This document shows positions 1-8,341 of a stretch of DNA of 64,000 nucleotides, piece after piece. The notes beneath the pieces are model-generated. The model made no database searches and was not told the origin of the DNA. It worked only from the letters and a program-made list of their open reading frames with translations. Made by a program: the position numbers and the translations under genes. The stretch's first letter is position 1. Every line of letters begins with the position of its first letter. The DNA lies in NCBI RefSeq assembly GCF_001544455.2, contig NZ_FCOC02000020.1, forward strand, positions 1 through 64,000, in the 5' to 3' direction. This DNA comes from Caballeronia sordidicola (GTDB taxonomy: Bacteria; Pseudomonadota; Gammaproteobacteria; Burkholderiales; Burkholderiaceae).

Positions 1-77
1 GGCGTTTTCTTTGCTTCGTTTCTTTTTCGCCGTTGGAAAAAGAAATGAAGTCCCGCCACGGACAGTGGCTAACAGTG
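1..77 (+). repeat. Interspersed hairpin repeat, copy 1
   Basis: The first 77 bases of the window recur without a mismatch at 29406-29482 in the same orientation. Inside lies an inverted repeat, TTTCTTTTTC (19-28) and GAAAAAGAAA (36-45), with a 7-base loop. The copy may begin before the window. Elements of this general look are scattered in Paraburkholderia-type genomes (from memory); no transposase is attached. After it, up to mpl, the sequence is very C-rich, with a run of ten C at 143-152 and a weak -10-like TACAAT at 182-187. Confidence 0.85.
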
Positions 78-237
78 TTAAAGAGGAACACCGAACAGGG
101 ACCGCGCGCAGGCGCAAAGAGCAGGACCCCCACCCAACCCTGCCCCCCCCCCAGCGCCAGCGCCCCCAAAACCCCCTAAGCTACAATATCCCCCCGGGCA
201 CCGGAACCTCCCCAACCCCCGGTGCTAACAAACGTCT

Positions 238-1638
238 ATGCACATTCACATCCTCGGCATTTGCGGCACATTCATGGGCGGTCTCGCGGTCCTCGCGCGA
301 GAAGCCGGACACCGCGTCACCGGCTGCGACGCCGGCGTCTATCCGCCAATGAGCACGCAGCTCGAAGCGCAAGGCATCGAATTGATCGAAGGCTACGGCG
401 TTGAACAGATCGCACTCGAACCGGATCTCTATGTAATTGGCAACGTGGTAACCCGCGGCAATCCCCTGATGGAAGCCATCCTAGACCGCGGCCTGCCGTA
501 CACCTCCGGCCCGCAATGGCTCGGCGAGCACGTACTCAACGGCAAATGGGTGCTCGCGGTCGCCGGCACGCACGGCAAGACCACCACAAGTTCCATGCTC
601 GCATGGCTGCTGGAAGACGCGGGACTCAACCCAGGGTTTCTCATCGGCGGGGTGCCGCTGAATTTCGGCATCTCGGCACGACTCACGGATTCAAGCTTCT
701 TCGTGATCGAAGCCGACGAATACGACACCGCCTTCTTCGATAAACGCTCCAAGTTCGTCCATTACCGCCCGCGCACGGCGCTCCTGAACAACCTCGAATT
801 CGATCACGCCGATATCTTTCCGGATCTCGCGGCTATCGAAACGCAGTTTCATCACCTCGTGCGCACCGTTCCGGGCGTCGGCCGGATTGTGACAAACGGG
901 CGCGAAGAGGCGCTCGAACGCGTACTCACGCGCGGCTGCTGGTCGGGCGTCGAACGCTTCGGCGTGCAGGGCGGCTGGGAAGCGCAGCCCGCAACAGAAG
1001 GCGTTCCCGCCGACGAACAATTCGCCGTCTACTGGGAAGGCGAGCGCATGGGCGTGGTCGACTGGCAAGTGCAAGGCGAGCACAATCGCCTGAATGCGCT
1101 GGCGGCCATCGCGGCGGCGCGCTCGGTGGGCGTTCCGCCCCCGCAGGCGGCTCAATCGCTTTCCACGTTTCGAAACGTGAAGCGCCGCATGGAAGTGAAG
1201 GGTAGCGTGGACGGCGTGACCGTGTACGATGACTTCGCGCACCATCCGACGGCTATCGAAACAACCGTGGCGGGCTTGCGCACACGGATTGGTGCGCAGA
1301 ACCGCATTCTGGCCGTGCTGGAACCGCGCTCGAACACCATGAAACTTGGCACCATGAAGGCGCAACTTCCCGCCAGTCTCGCCGGCGCCGACCTGATCTT
1401 CGGCTACGGCGCGCGCGAAGGCCGCGACAAGCTCGGCTGGGATCTGCAAGCCGCACTGAACCCGCTCGGCGATAAAGCCCGCGCGTTCGACGACCTGGCG
1501 CTCCTGGTGAAGTCGGTCGTTGCAGCGGCAAAACCGGGCGACCATGTGCTGGTCATGAGCAACGGCGGGTTTGGCGGCGTGCATCAGAAATTGCTGGATG
1601 CATTGTCCGCGCGTCCTGCCACGAAGGAGCGTGAGTGA
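238..1638 (+). CDS. mpl: UDP-N-acetylmuramate:L-alanyl-gamma-D-glutamyl-meso-diaminopimelate ligase
   Basis: This cytoplasmic enzyme of peptidoglycan recycling joins the salvaged tripeptide L-Ala-gamma-D-Glu-mDAP to UDP-MurNAc using ATP. The 466-residue length is normal for Mpl. The N-terminus has the MurC/Mpl nucleotide-binding signature HILGICGTFMGG (residues 3-14). The Mur-ligase P-loop GTHGKTTT is at 110-117, and EADEYDTAFFDKRSKF, typical of Mpl rather than MurC, follows near 160. The start is the ATG at 238. The stop overlaps the next gene by 4 bases (GTGA), so the two are probably translated together. Confidence 0.93.
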   Translation: MHIHILGICGTFMGGLAVLAREAGHRVTGCDAGVYPPMSTQLEAQGIELIEGYGVEQIALEPDLYVIGNVVTRGNPLMEAILDRGLPYTSGPQWLGEHVLNGKWVLAVAGTHGKTTTSSMLAWLLEDAGLNPGFLIGGVPLNFGISARLTDSSFFVIEADEYDTAFFDKRSKFVHYRPRTALLNNLEFDHADIFPDLAAIETQFHHLVRTVPGVGRIVTNGREEALERVLTRGCWSGVERFGVQGGWEAQPATEGVPADEQFAVYWEGERMGVVDWQVQGEHNRLNALAAIAAARSVGVPPPQAAQSLSTFRNVKRRMEVKGSVDGVTVYDDFAHHPTAIETTVAGLRTRIGAQNRILAVLEPRSNTMKLGTMKAQLPASLAGADLIFGYGAREGRDKLGWDLQAALNPLGDKARAFDDLALLVKSVVAAAKPGDHVLVMSNGGFGGVHQKLLDALSARPATKERE

Positions 1639-2222
1639 TTCTCTATTTGCATGGCTTCCGGTCGTCGCCGCAATCGTTCAAGGCTCGATTGATGCGCGCG
1701 CGGCTGGAAGAGCTCGGACTCGTCAGCGAATGGTGCTGTCCGGTGCTGCCGGTTTCGCCACGAGACGCAATCGCGCTGGCTGAATCGCTCGCCGCGCAAG
1801 CTTCTCACGACGACATCACGCTGGTCGGCAGTTCGCTCGGCGGGTTCTACGCCACGTGGCTGGCCGAACAGCACGGCTGGCGCGCCGTGCTGCTGAATCC
1901 GGCGGTCGTGCCGCAGGAAGACCTGAGCGCGTACATTGGCGAGCAGCCGTTGTGGCATGGCGGCGGAAGCATCGTGGTGGAACCGCGTCATATCGATGAA
2001 TTGCGTGCGCTTTCCGTACCGTCCATCACGCAGCCGGAGCGCTACTATCTGATAGCCGCCACCGGCGACGAAGTCCTCGATTACCGCACCATGCTCGAGC
2101 ATTACCCGGGCGTGCAGACCACGCTGATCCAGGGCAGCAATCACGCCATCAGCGACTTTTCCAGCTATATGGACGAAGTGCTCGCGTTCTGCGCAGCGCG
2201 GCCTCCGGCGGCAGCGGCCTGA
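1635..2222 (+). CDS. YqiA/YcfP-type alpha/beta-fold esterase
   Basis: A small 195-residue hydrolase of the YqiA/YcfP family, cytoplasmic with no signal peptide. It opens with the family hallmark YLHGFRSSPQSFK. The nucleophile elbow GSSLGGFYA lies at about residues 68-76, and the C-terminal GSNHAISDF supplies the likely catalytic histidine. Family members hydrolyse short acyl esters in vitro; the natural substrate is not known. The GTG start overlaps the mpl stop (GTGA), which fixes the start and indicates coupling. In Burkholderiaceae this gene commonly sits between mpl and an RNB ribonuclease, as here. Confidence 0.85.
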   Translation: MILYLHGFRSSPQSFKARLMRARLEELGLVSEWCCPVLPVSPRDAIALAESLAAQASHDDITLVGSSLGGFYATWLAEQHGWRAVLLNPAVVPQEDLSAYIGEQPLWHGGGSIVVEPRHIDELRALSVPSITQPERYYLIAATGDEVLDYRTMLEHYPGVQTTLIQGSNHAISDFSSYMDEVLAFCAARPPAAAA

Positions 2223-2328
2223 AAAACGTCGAGCGCAGCATCCATTTTTCGTTGGCGTGGCGCTAAGGCGTCGGGGAACTTGCCCGAAACGCGCGTCATG
2301 TCGACCAACCGTCTTTCGAGAGTATTGA

Positions 2329-4431
2329 GTGAACGTTTTTTTCGAGGAATCGGGTAGTTTCAAAGCCGGCGCTGTGTTGTCGAAGGCGAACGATGCATTT
2401 CAGGTCGAATTGCCGGGCGGACGGCGCGCGAAAGTGCGCGCGAAAGACGTGTTGATCGAGTTCGATAAACCGAACGCCGCCGAATTGATGCAGCAGGCCG
2501 ACGCCATTGCAAAGGACATCGATCTCGATTTCCTGTGGGAATGCGCGCCGGAAGAAGAATTCCCGTTTGCGGAACTGGGCGCGGATTATTTCGGCGATAA
2601 ATTCGGCGCGACCGAACGCGCCGCGCTCGTATTGCGCATGCATGGTTCGCCGGTGTATTTCCGCCGCAAAGGCCGTGGGCAATATCAGCGCGCGCCGCAG
2701 GAACAGTTGCAGATGGCGCTCGCCGGACTCGAAAAGAAACGCCAGCTTGCGCTCGTGCAAGCCGGTTACGAAGAGGAACTGGTCGCCGGCAGATTGCCGG
2801 AAGCGCTTGCGGGCAAGGCGATTGGCTTGTTGACGAAGCCGGACAAGAATTCCATCGAATACAAGGCGCTCGAGGGCGCTGCTGCGGCTCGCGGCATTTC
2901 GCAAGCGCGGCTCATGCTGGAAGTAGGCGGCATTCCATCCGCGCGTGCGTTGCACGAAGCGCGTTTCCTCTCCGAATTCTTCCCGCACGGGACCGGTTTT
3001 GCGCCGGTCGCGGTGCCGCCATTGCCCGACGATCTGCCTGAAGCAAACGTGCAGGCGTTTTCCATCGACGACGTCACCACCACTGAAATCGACGATGCGT
3101 TTTCCGTCGAACATCTCGCCGATGGCCGTGTCCGGATTGGCGTGCATATTGCCGCGCCGGCGCTTGGAATCACGCGTGGCGACATGATCGACGCGATCGC
3201 GCGCACGCGGCTTTCAACCGTCTACATGCCCGGCGACAAGATCACCATGCTGCCGGATAGCGTGGTTGAAGCGTTCACGCTCGCCGAAGGCGGGTTGCGG
3301 CCGGCGTTGTCGCTTTACATTATCGTGAATCGGGAAACGCAGGAGATCGTGGCCAGCGAAACGCGCGCGGAACGTGTGTTCGTGAAGAGCAATCTGCGGC
3401 ACAACTATCTGGACGAACACGTCACCGAGGAAACGCTCGCGGCCGGTACGGGTGAATATCCGCACAAGGATGACATTGCGGTGCTGTGGCCGCTCGCGCA
3501 GGCGTTGTTCGAAAAGCGCCAGGAAGCGCGCGCGGGTTACGGTCTGCGGCGCGAGGTGCAGCGCAACAACGACTTCAACTTCTATGTGGAAGGCGAGCAC
3601 ATCACCATCACGCCGCGCCGGCGCGGGTCGCCGCTCGATTTGATCGTCGCCGAACTGGCGATTCTCGCGAATTCGTCGTGGGGCGCGTTTCTCAACGATC
3701 ACAGCGTGCCGGGCATCTACCGGTCGCAGCGCGGTTTTGGCGCGCCGGGCCCGAAACGCACGCGCATGCAGACCACGCCCGCGCCGCACGAAGGTCTGGG
3801 CGTTGCGCAATATGCGTGGAGCACGTCGCCGCTGCGCCGATACGTCGATCTGGTCAATCAATGGCAGTTGCTCGCGTGCGTGCGGCATGGCGTGACGGCC
3901 GCGCTCGTCGCGCCGTTCAAGCCAAAAGACGCGGATTTGTTCGCCGTGGTCCAGGGCTTCGATGACCAGTATTCCGCCTATGCCGATTATCAGCGGCGCA
4001 TGGAATTCTTCTGGTGTCTGCGCTGGCTGAAGCAGGAAAACAGGAAGCAGGTTGCGGCGGCCGTGGTGAAGGACGACCTCGTGCGCCTCGATGAAATCCC
4101 GCTGATGCTGCATGTGCCGGGGCTCGGCGTGCACGCGCGCGGGACGAAGGTGATGCTGGAAGTGATGAATCTCGATGAACTCACCGTCGAGGCGTCGTGC
4201 CGTTTGCTGCATGTGATCGATGCGCCTTCAGGCGCGGCGGCGCAGCCGGAAGAGGCCGAAGAAGCGGAAGAAGATCTGATCGAAACCGAGGATCTGAGCG
4301 CCGAAAGCGAGGCTGAGGCGCAAGCGGAAGCGACGACTGAAGCGGCGGCGGAAGCGACGGTGGAAGAACCCGCGCCTACGGAAGAACCCGCGAGCGAAAG
4401 CACGCCCGATACAACGGAGCCCACGCAATGA
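2329..4431 (+). CDS. RNB-domain ribonuclease (RNase II/R superfamily)
   Basis: A 700-residue exoribonuclease of the RNB class. These enzymes degrade RNA 3' to 5' with magnesium held by clustered aspartates. The RNB signature SIDDVTTTEIDDAFSV is visible at residues 245-260 (D247, D248, D255 and D256 are candidate metal ligands), and an arginine-rich CYRSQRGFG-like segment follows further on. The last 60 residues or so form an Ala/Glu/Thr-rich acidic tail with no evident fold. The start is GTG at 2329; there is no good ATG upstream. The 3' end overlaps aroE by 4 bases (ATGA), so it is co-translated with a shikimate-pathway gene. It is distinct from canonical rnr (about 800 residues). Confidence 0.85.
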   Translation: MNVFFEESGSFKAGAVLSKANDAFQVELPGGRRAKVRAKDVLIEFDKPNAAELMQQADAIAKDIDLDFLWECAPEEEFPFAELGADYFGDKFGATERAALVLRMHGSPVYFRRKGRGQYQRAPQEQLQMALAGLEKKRQLALVQAGYEEELVAGRLPEALAGKAIGLLTKPDKNSIEYKALEGAAAARGISQARLMLEVGGIPSARALHEARFLSEFFPHGTGFAPVAVPPLPDDLPEANVQAFSIDDVTTTEIDDAFSVEHLADGRVRIGVHIAAPALGITRGDMIDAIARTRLSTVYMPGDKITMLPDSVVEAFTLAEGGLRPALSLYIIVNRETQEIVASETRAERVFVKSNLRHNYLDEHVTEETLAAGTGEYPHKDDIAVLWPLAQALFEKRQEARAGYGLRREVQRNNDFNFYVEGEHITITPRRRGSPLDLIVAELAILANSSWGAFLNDHSVPGIYRSQRGFGAPGPKRTRMQTTPAPHEGLGVAQYAWSTSPLRRYVDLVNQWQLLACVRHGVTAALVAPFKPKDADLFAVVQGFDDQYSAYADYQRRMEFFWCLRWLKQENRKQVAAAVVKDDLVRLDEIPLMLHVPGLGVHARGTKVMLEVMNLDELTVEASCRLLHVIDAPSGAAAQPEEAEEAEEDLIETEDLSAESEAEAQAEATTEAAAEATVEEPAPTEEPASESTPDTTEPTQ

Positions 4432-5297
4432 CATCGGGCGCCGCGAGCCGGGACGCGCGCCCGGTCGACCAGTACGCCGTGATCGGCAATCCGGTCGCGC
4501 ACAGCAAGTCGCCGTGGATTCACGCGCGCTTTGCCGAGCAGACTGGCGAGGCTATCGAATATGGACGCGTGCTGGGCACCATCGGCGCATTCGCCGACGA
4601 TGTCCGCGCCTTCGTCAACGCGGGCGGGCGCGGCATGAACGTGACGGTGCCGTTCAAGCTCGACGCGCACGCGCTGGCCGACAAGCTCACGCCGCGCGCA
4701 GCGGCGGCGGGTGCGGTGAACACGCTGGCGTTCAACGCTGACGGCGTGCTCGGCGACAATACCGATGGCGTTGGCCTCGTGCGTGATATCGAAGGGAATC
4801 TGGGCGTCGAACTGAAGGGCGCGCGCGTGTTGCTGCTCGGCGCGGGCGGTGCGGCGCGAGGCGTTGTGCTGCCCATGCTCGATTGCGGCGTGGCGGCGTT
4901 GGCTATCGTGAACCGGACGGCGTCGAAGGCGCAAATCCTGGTCGATCATTTCTCCGATGCCGCCCGCGCCGCGAACGTGCGTTTCTCGGGCGGCGGCGCG
5001 GAGAGCCTGGAAGCGGGCCCGTACGACGTGATCGTCAACGCGACAGCCGGCAGTCTGGACAACGCGCTGCCCACGTGCAACGACGCGTCGTTCGGACCCG
5101 GCACGCTTGCCTACGACATGATGTACAGCGCCCAGCCAACCGTCTTCATGCGTCACGCCGAACGCCTGGGCGCGCGCCCGGCCGATGGTCTCGGCATGCT
5201 CGTGGAACAGGCGGCGGAATCGTTTTTCCTGTGGCGCGGGGTGCGTCCGGACAGCGCGGCGGTGCTGCGGGCGTTGCGGCTGGAGCTATCGAAGTAA
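4428..5297 (+). CDS. aroE: Shikimate dehydrogenase (NADP+)
   Basis: Reduces 3-dehydroshikimate to shikimate with NADPH, the fourth step of chorismate synthesis, in the cytoplasm. At 289 residues it has the expected size. Shikimate-binding SKSP is at residues 26-29. The catalytic lysine is K77 in NVTVPFK and its partner aspartate is D113 in DNTDG. The NADP Rossmann loop GAGGAARG is at 138-145, followed by NRTASKA, whose Arg fits the NADP preference. The ATG overlaps the stop of the RNB ribonuclease gene, and mtgA follows 51 bases later on the same strand. Confidence 0.95.
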   Translation: MTSGAASRDARPVDQYAVIGNPVAHSKSPWIHARFAEQTGEAIEYGRVLGTIGAFADDVRAFVNAGGRGMNVTVPFKLDAHALADKLTPRAAAAGAVNTLAFNADGVLGDNTDGVGLVRDIEGNLGVELKGARVLLLGAGGAARGVVLPMLDCGVAALAIVNRTASKAQILVDHFSDAARAANVRFSGGGAESLEAGPYDVIVNATAGSLDNALPTCNDASFGPGTLAYDMMYSAQPTVFMRHAERLGARPADGLGMLVEQAAESFFLWRGVRPDSAAVLRALRLELSK

Positions 5298-5348
5298 TCC
5301 TGCGGAAGTCAATTTGAAGCGGCGGGCGTTTCCAACAGAACGAGCACG

Positions 5349-6071
5349 ATGACAAGAACAAAATCGCCCGCGCGTCTCGGGCCGGCCCGATGGATCCTGT
5401 ATGGCATTTCCGTCATGGCGATTGCCGCCATTGCCACGCAGCTCTATTTCTTCGCGATGGTCGGGATTTACACGGTGGTCAATCCTCCATCGACAGCGTT
5501 CATGCGCGCCGACGCGTGGCGGCTCGCCCAGGATCGTCCCGATCTTTCCATTCAGCGCACGTGGGTGCCTTATGACCAGATATCGCGCAATCTGAAGCGT
5601 GCGATCATTGCGTCCGAGGACGCGAACTTCGTCAACAACAATGGCTATGAAACCGACGCCATCCTGCAAGCCTGGGAGAAGAACAAGGCACGCGGGAAGA
5701 TCGTGGCGGGCGGCTCGACCATTTCCCAGCAACTGGCGCGGAACCTGTTTTTATCGCGGGAAAAGAGTTATGTGAGAAAGGCGCAGGAACTCGTCATTAC
5801 TTCCATGCTCGAGCTCTGGATGGACAAGGAACGCATTTTCGAGATCTATCTGAACTCGGTTGAATGGGGCAACGGCGTGTACGGCGCCGAAGCGGCGGCG
5901 CATTATTACTACAAGACATCGGCTTCGAAACTGACCGCGTGGCAATCGGCGCGGCTGGCGGTCATGCTGCCGAGGCCGAAATATTTCGATGAACATCGCG
6001 GGTCCGCCTATTTGTCGCAGCGGGCGGGCGTGATCGCCAGGCGCATGGGAGCGGCGGAATTGCCGCATTGA
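5349..6071 (+). CDS. mtgA: Monofunctional biosynthetic peptidoglycan transglycosylase
   Basis: Polymerises lipid II into glycan strands on the periplasmic face of the inner membrane. The 240-residue protein has an N-terminal membrane anchor (about residues 15-40) followed by a glycosyltransferase family 51 domain. The catalytic motif SEDANF places the donor glutamate at E90, and GGSTISQQLARN (121-132) and the later KERIFEIYLN are further GT51 signatures. There is no transpeptidase domain, which separates it from class A penicillin-binding proteins. It is the last gene of the mpl-to-mtgA run and is followed by a strong terminator. Confidence 0.95.
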   Translation: MTRTKSPARLGPARWILYGISVMAIAAIATQLYFFAMVGIYTVVNPPSTAFMRADAWRLAQDRPDLSIQRTWVPYDQISRNLKRAIIASEDANFVNNNGYETDAILQAWEKNKARGKIVAGGSTISQQLARNLFLSREKSYVRKAQELVITSMLELWMDKERIFEIYLNSVEWGNGVYGAEAAAHYYYKTSASKLTAWQSARLAVMLPRPKYFDEHRGSAYLSQRAGVIARRMGAAELPH

Positions 6072-6090
6072 TTCGCTAAAACGCAGTACG

Positions 6091-6114
6091 AAACCCCGGC
6101 TTGCCGGGGTTTTT
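6091..6114 (+). terminator. Rho-independent terminator after mtgA
   Basis: A perfect 10-base-pair stem AAACCCCGGC / GCCGGGGTTT with a 2-base loop is followed by a short T run, 20 bases after the mtgA stop. It closes the mpl-aroE-mtgA transcription unit and isolates the sugar operon that begins next. Confidence 0.85.
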
Positions 6115-6142
6115 CATTTCCGGCGCCAAACGTCTTATCTCC

Positions 6143-6171
6143 CAATATGTGAACACATCAATCACATATTG
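6143..6171. promoter_or_regulatory. Probable IclR-family operator of the sugar operon
   Basis: CAATATGTGA (6143-6152) and TCACATATTG (6162-6171) are perfect inverted 10-mers separated by 9 bases. A second palindrome, ATGTG-AA-CACAT, is nested at 6147-6158. The right arm runs into the candidate -35 box, the usual arrangement for a repressor site. The next regulator gene is the IclR-type protein downstream, so autoregulation is inferred. Confidence 0.65.
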
Positions 6172-6198
6172 AATAATCGTTACGCACGGCTCTAAAAT
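6169..6198 (+). promoter_or_regulatory. Candidate sigma-70 promoter of the sugar operon
   Basis: TTGAAT (6169-6174) and TAAAAT (6193-6198) are spaced by 18 bases and lie just downstream of, and partly inside, the palindromic operator. Transcription from here would give an untranslated leader of roughly 80 bases containing a hairpin and then a short ORF. Confidence 0.55.
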
Positions 6199-6226
6199 CC
6201 GATCACAGCCAAAACGGCAGTTACAT

Positions 6227-6253
6227 AAGGCTCCGGGTAATCCCGAAGGCCTT
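6227..6253 (+). promoter_or_regulatory. Leader hairpin before the coupled short ORF
   Basis: AAGGC / GCCTT outer arms and CGGG / CCCG inner arms close a TAAT loop with a small internal loop. The hairpin sits between the promoter and the ribosome-binding site of the 31-codon ORF. It could affect translation initiation or mRNA stability; no terminator-like T run follows it. Confidence 0.4.
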
Positions 6254-6284
6254 GTGCGACGAAAAAAGCAATCGGAGACAAGTC

Positions 6285-6380
6285 ATGACAACGCCTGCGC
6301 AATCGCCTCTCTTTGAGCATCCGCGCGTCCAGCACTCCTTATCGATGAAAACCCGCGCTTTCTCGATTGCGCGCCGATGA
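6285..6380 (+). CDS. 31-residue leader ORF coupled to the IclR regulator
   Basis: A short frame, ATG at 6285 to TGA at 6380, is preceded by GGAGA at good spacing. Its stop overlaps the ATG of the regulator gene (ATGA, 6377-6380). The predicted peptide is basic and shows no signal peptide or domain. The regulator ATG has no strong Shine-Dalgarno of its own, because the upstream bases belong to this frame, so translation of the leader probably sets regulator expression. Whether the peptide itself does anything is unknown; an alternative is that it is only a translational landing pad. Confidence 0.5.
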   Translation: MTTPAQSPLFEHPRVQHSLSMKTRAFSIARR

Positions 6381-7348
6381 GTGCCATGACCAAGACCCTG
6401 AACTCCACCCTCGACGCAGAATCGCCGATGGCTCGCGCCAGCGCCGAGCCGGAAATGCGCGATGCCAGCGATTCGGGCGCTTCAAGCGCATCGGCCGAGC
6501 CTGAAGAAGTCAACGAAGCGCAAGCATCGGCCGCCGCGCTGCTCGACCTCACGCCGCAGCAAGCCGGCACGCAAACGTTGCTGCGCGGCCTCGCGATTCT
6601 CGAAGCGGCGGCGACCGGCGCGCGCGATCTGCGCAGCATTGGCGCGGCGCTCGGCACGACGCGCAGCACGACGCATCGTCTGGTGAGTTCGCTCGTGCAA
6701 GCGCGCTATTTGCGCCAGGTTGGCGGCGGTTATCTGCTCGGCCCGAAGCTGATCGAACTCGGCACCATCGCGCTCGAGCAAATGCCGCTGACTGCCGTCG
6801 CGCGCCCGCATCTGCAAGTGCTCGCCGACCATACGCACGACACCATTCACCTCGGCGTGCGCGATGGCGACGACGTACTTTACATCGACAAGATTCCCGG
6901 CACGCGCGGTCTTGAAATGCGGTCGCGCGTGGGTCACAGAATGCCGCTGGCATCGACGGGAATCGGCAAGGCGATGATGCTCGACCTGCCGCCCGAAACG
7001 TGGTCCACGCTGCTGGAAGCGTCGCACCGCGTGCTCGCGAAGGTGAGTTTCAAGCCGGATCACCAGCCCGACTTCGAGACCTTCGTGCAGCGCATGACGC
7101 GCTATTCCCAAGGCGGCTTCACCTTCGACCTGGAAGAAAACGAAGCGTCCATCCGATGCGTCGCGGCGCCCGTTCGCGATGCGTCCGGCGCGATCGTCGC
7201 GGCGCTTTCGGTGGCGAGCACGATTCCCTACATGCCGCTGGAACGCATGGAAGAACTGATTCCCGTCGTGCAGCGCGAAGCGCGCGCGATCTCGCAAGAA
7301 CTCGGCTGGCGCGTGCCGCAGCCCGCAACACGCAGGATCAAACGATGA
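6377..7348 (+). CDS. IclR-family transcriptional regulator of the sugar operon
   Basis: A 323-residue DNA-binding regulator. Residues 1-65 are low-complexity and Ala/Glu/Ser-rich. A winged helix-turn-helix follows (about 68-125, with LRSIGAALGTTRSTTHRLVSSL), then the IclR effector-binding domain carrying the family-typical RVGHRMPLASTGIGKAM and a late EENEASIRCVAAPVRD segment. It is the first full gene of the operon and its stop overlaps dgoK by ATGA. IclR proteins often regulate galactonate and other sugar-acid genes, so the ligand may be an intermediate such as 2-keto-3-deoxygalactonate. That ligand is an inference. Confidence 0.88.
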   Translation: MSAMTKTLNSTLDAESPMARASAEPEMRDASDSGASSASAEPEEVNEAQASAAALLDLTPQQAGTQTLLRGLAILEAAATGARDLRSIGAALGTTRSTTHRLVSSLVQARYLRQVGGGYLLGPKLIELGTIALEQMPLTAVARPHLQVLADHTHDTIHLGVRDGDDVLYIDKIPGTRGLEMRSRVGHRMPLASTGIGKAMMLDLPPETWSTLLEASHRVLAKVSFKPDHQPDFETFVQRMTRYSQGGFTFDLEENEASIRCVAAPVRDASGAIVAALSVASTIPYMPLERMEELIPVVQREARAISQELGWRVPQPATRRIKR

Positions 7349-8328
7349 GCGCCGCCCACGATCAATCCACGGCGGCACTGATCGCGCTCGACTGGGGCAC
7401 GACGGCGCTGCGCGCGTATCTGCTCGACGCACAGGGCGCGGTGCTGGATTCGCGTGCATCGGCAGCGGGAATCATGAAGCTGCCGCGCCCCGCGGCGGAA
7501 GGCGGATTCGATATTGTCTTCGACGAAACCTGCGGCGCGTGGCTTGCCGCCAACCCGCAACTCCCGGTGATTGCCGCCGGCATGGTCGGCAGCGCGCAAG
7601 GCTGGATGGAAGCGCCATATGTCACCGCGCCCGCCGATTCGGCGGCGCTCGTGGCGGGCATCGTGCGCGTTGTCACGCAAAAGGGCGTCACGGTTCATAT
7701 CGTGCCGGGCGTGCTGGAAGACGGCGCGTTGCCGAACGTCATGCGCGGTGAAGAGACGCAAATTTTCGGCGCGCTTTGCGGCGACACCACGCACAGCGAA
7801 CTCATCGGCTTGCCGGGGACGCATGCGAAATGGGCGTTTGTATCGGCGGGACGGATCGAGCGGTTTTACACATTCATGACCGGCGAGACCTTCGGCGCGC
7901 TGCGCGATCACACCATTCTTGGCCGCACGATGCGCGCGACCGGCCAGCACGATATTGCGTCGTTCATACGCGGCGTCGATACCGCCAAGGACGCCGGCCA
8001 CGCCGGCCTGCTCGCGACCATTTTCAGCACGCGCACGCTGGGCCTGACCGGAAAACTCAAGCCCGAGCAGCAAGCCGATTATCTTTCCGGTTTGCTGATT
8101 GGCCACGAATTGCGCGGCCTGAACGAAGTGCTCGCGCGCGAGCAATCGGACCTCGCGGGCAAGACGCTCAGGCTGATCGGCAACGACGCGCTGTGCGAGC
8201 GGTATCGGCAGGCGCTTGCGCGCTTTGGCTGCCATCAGGCGCCCACCGTCGCTCACGCCACCGAGCGCGGATTGCACGAAATCGCGCTGCAGGCCGGGCT
8301 GATCCGCTCGACGGCCAGCGCGAACTAA
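7345..8328 (+). CDS. dgoK: 2-dehydro-3-deoxygalactonokinase
   Basis: Phosphorylates 2-keto-3-deoxy-D-galactonate at C6 with ATP, the penultimate step of D-galactonate breakdown. The 327-residue length fits the DgoK family. The ATP-binding motif LDWGTTALRAYLLD is near the N-terminus, and the family segments GMVGSAQGW, LPGTHAKW and FMTGETFGALR follow. The start at 7345 is set by the ATGA overlap with the regulator gene. An open frame extends further upstream, but that part lies inside the regulator gene and does not look like DgoK. dgoA follows after 13 bases with a clear AGGAG. Confidence 0.92.
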   Translation: MSAAHDQSTAALIALDWGTTALRAYLLDAQGAVLDSRASAAGIMKLPRPAAEGGFDIVFDETCGAWLAANPQLPVIAAGMVGSAQGWMEAPYVTAPADSAALVAGIVRVVTQKGVTVHIVPGVLEDGALPNVMRGEETQIFGALCGDTTHSELIGLPGTHAKWAFVSAGRIERFYTFMTGETFGALRDHTILGRTMRATGQHDIASFIRGVDTAKDAGHAGLLATIFSTRTLGLTGKLKPEQQADYLSGLLIGHELRGLNEVLAREQSDLAGKTLRLIGNDALCERYRQALARFGCHQAPTVAHATERGLHEIALQAGLIRSTASAN

Positions 8329-8341
8329 TCAGGAGCAGAAC

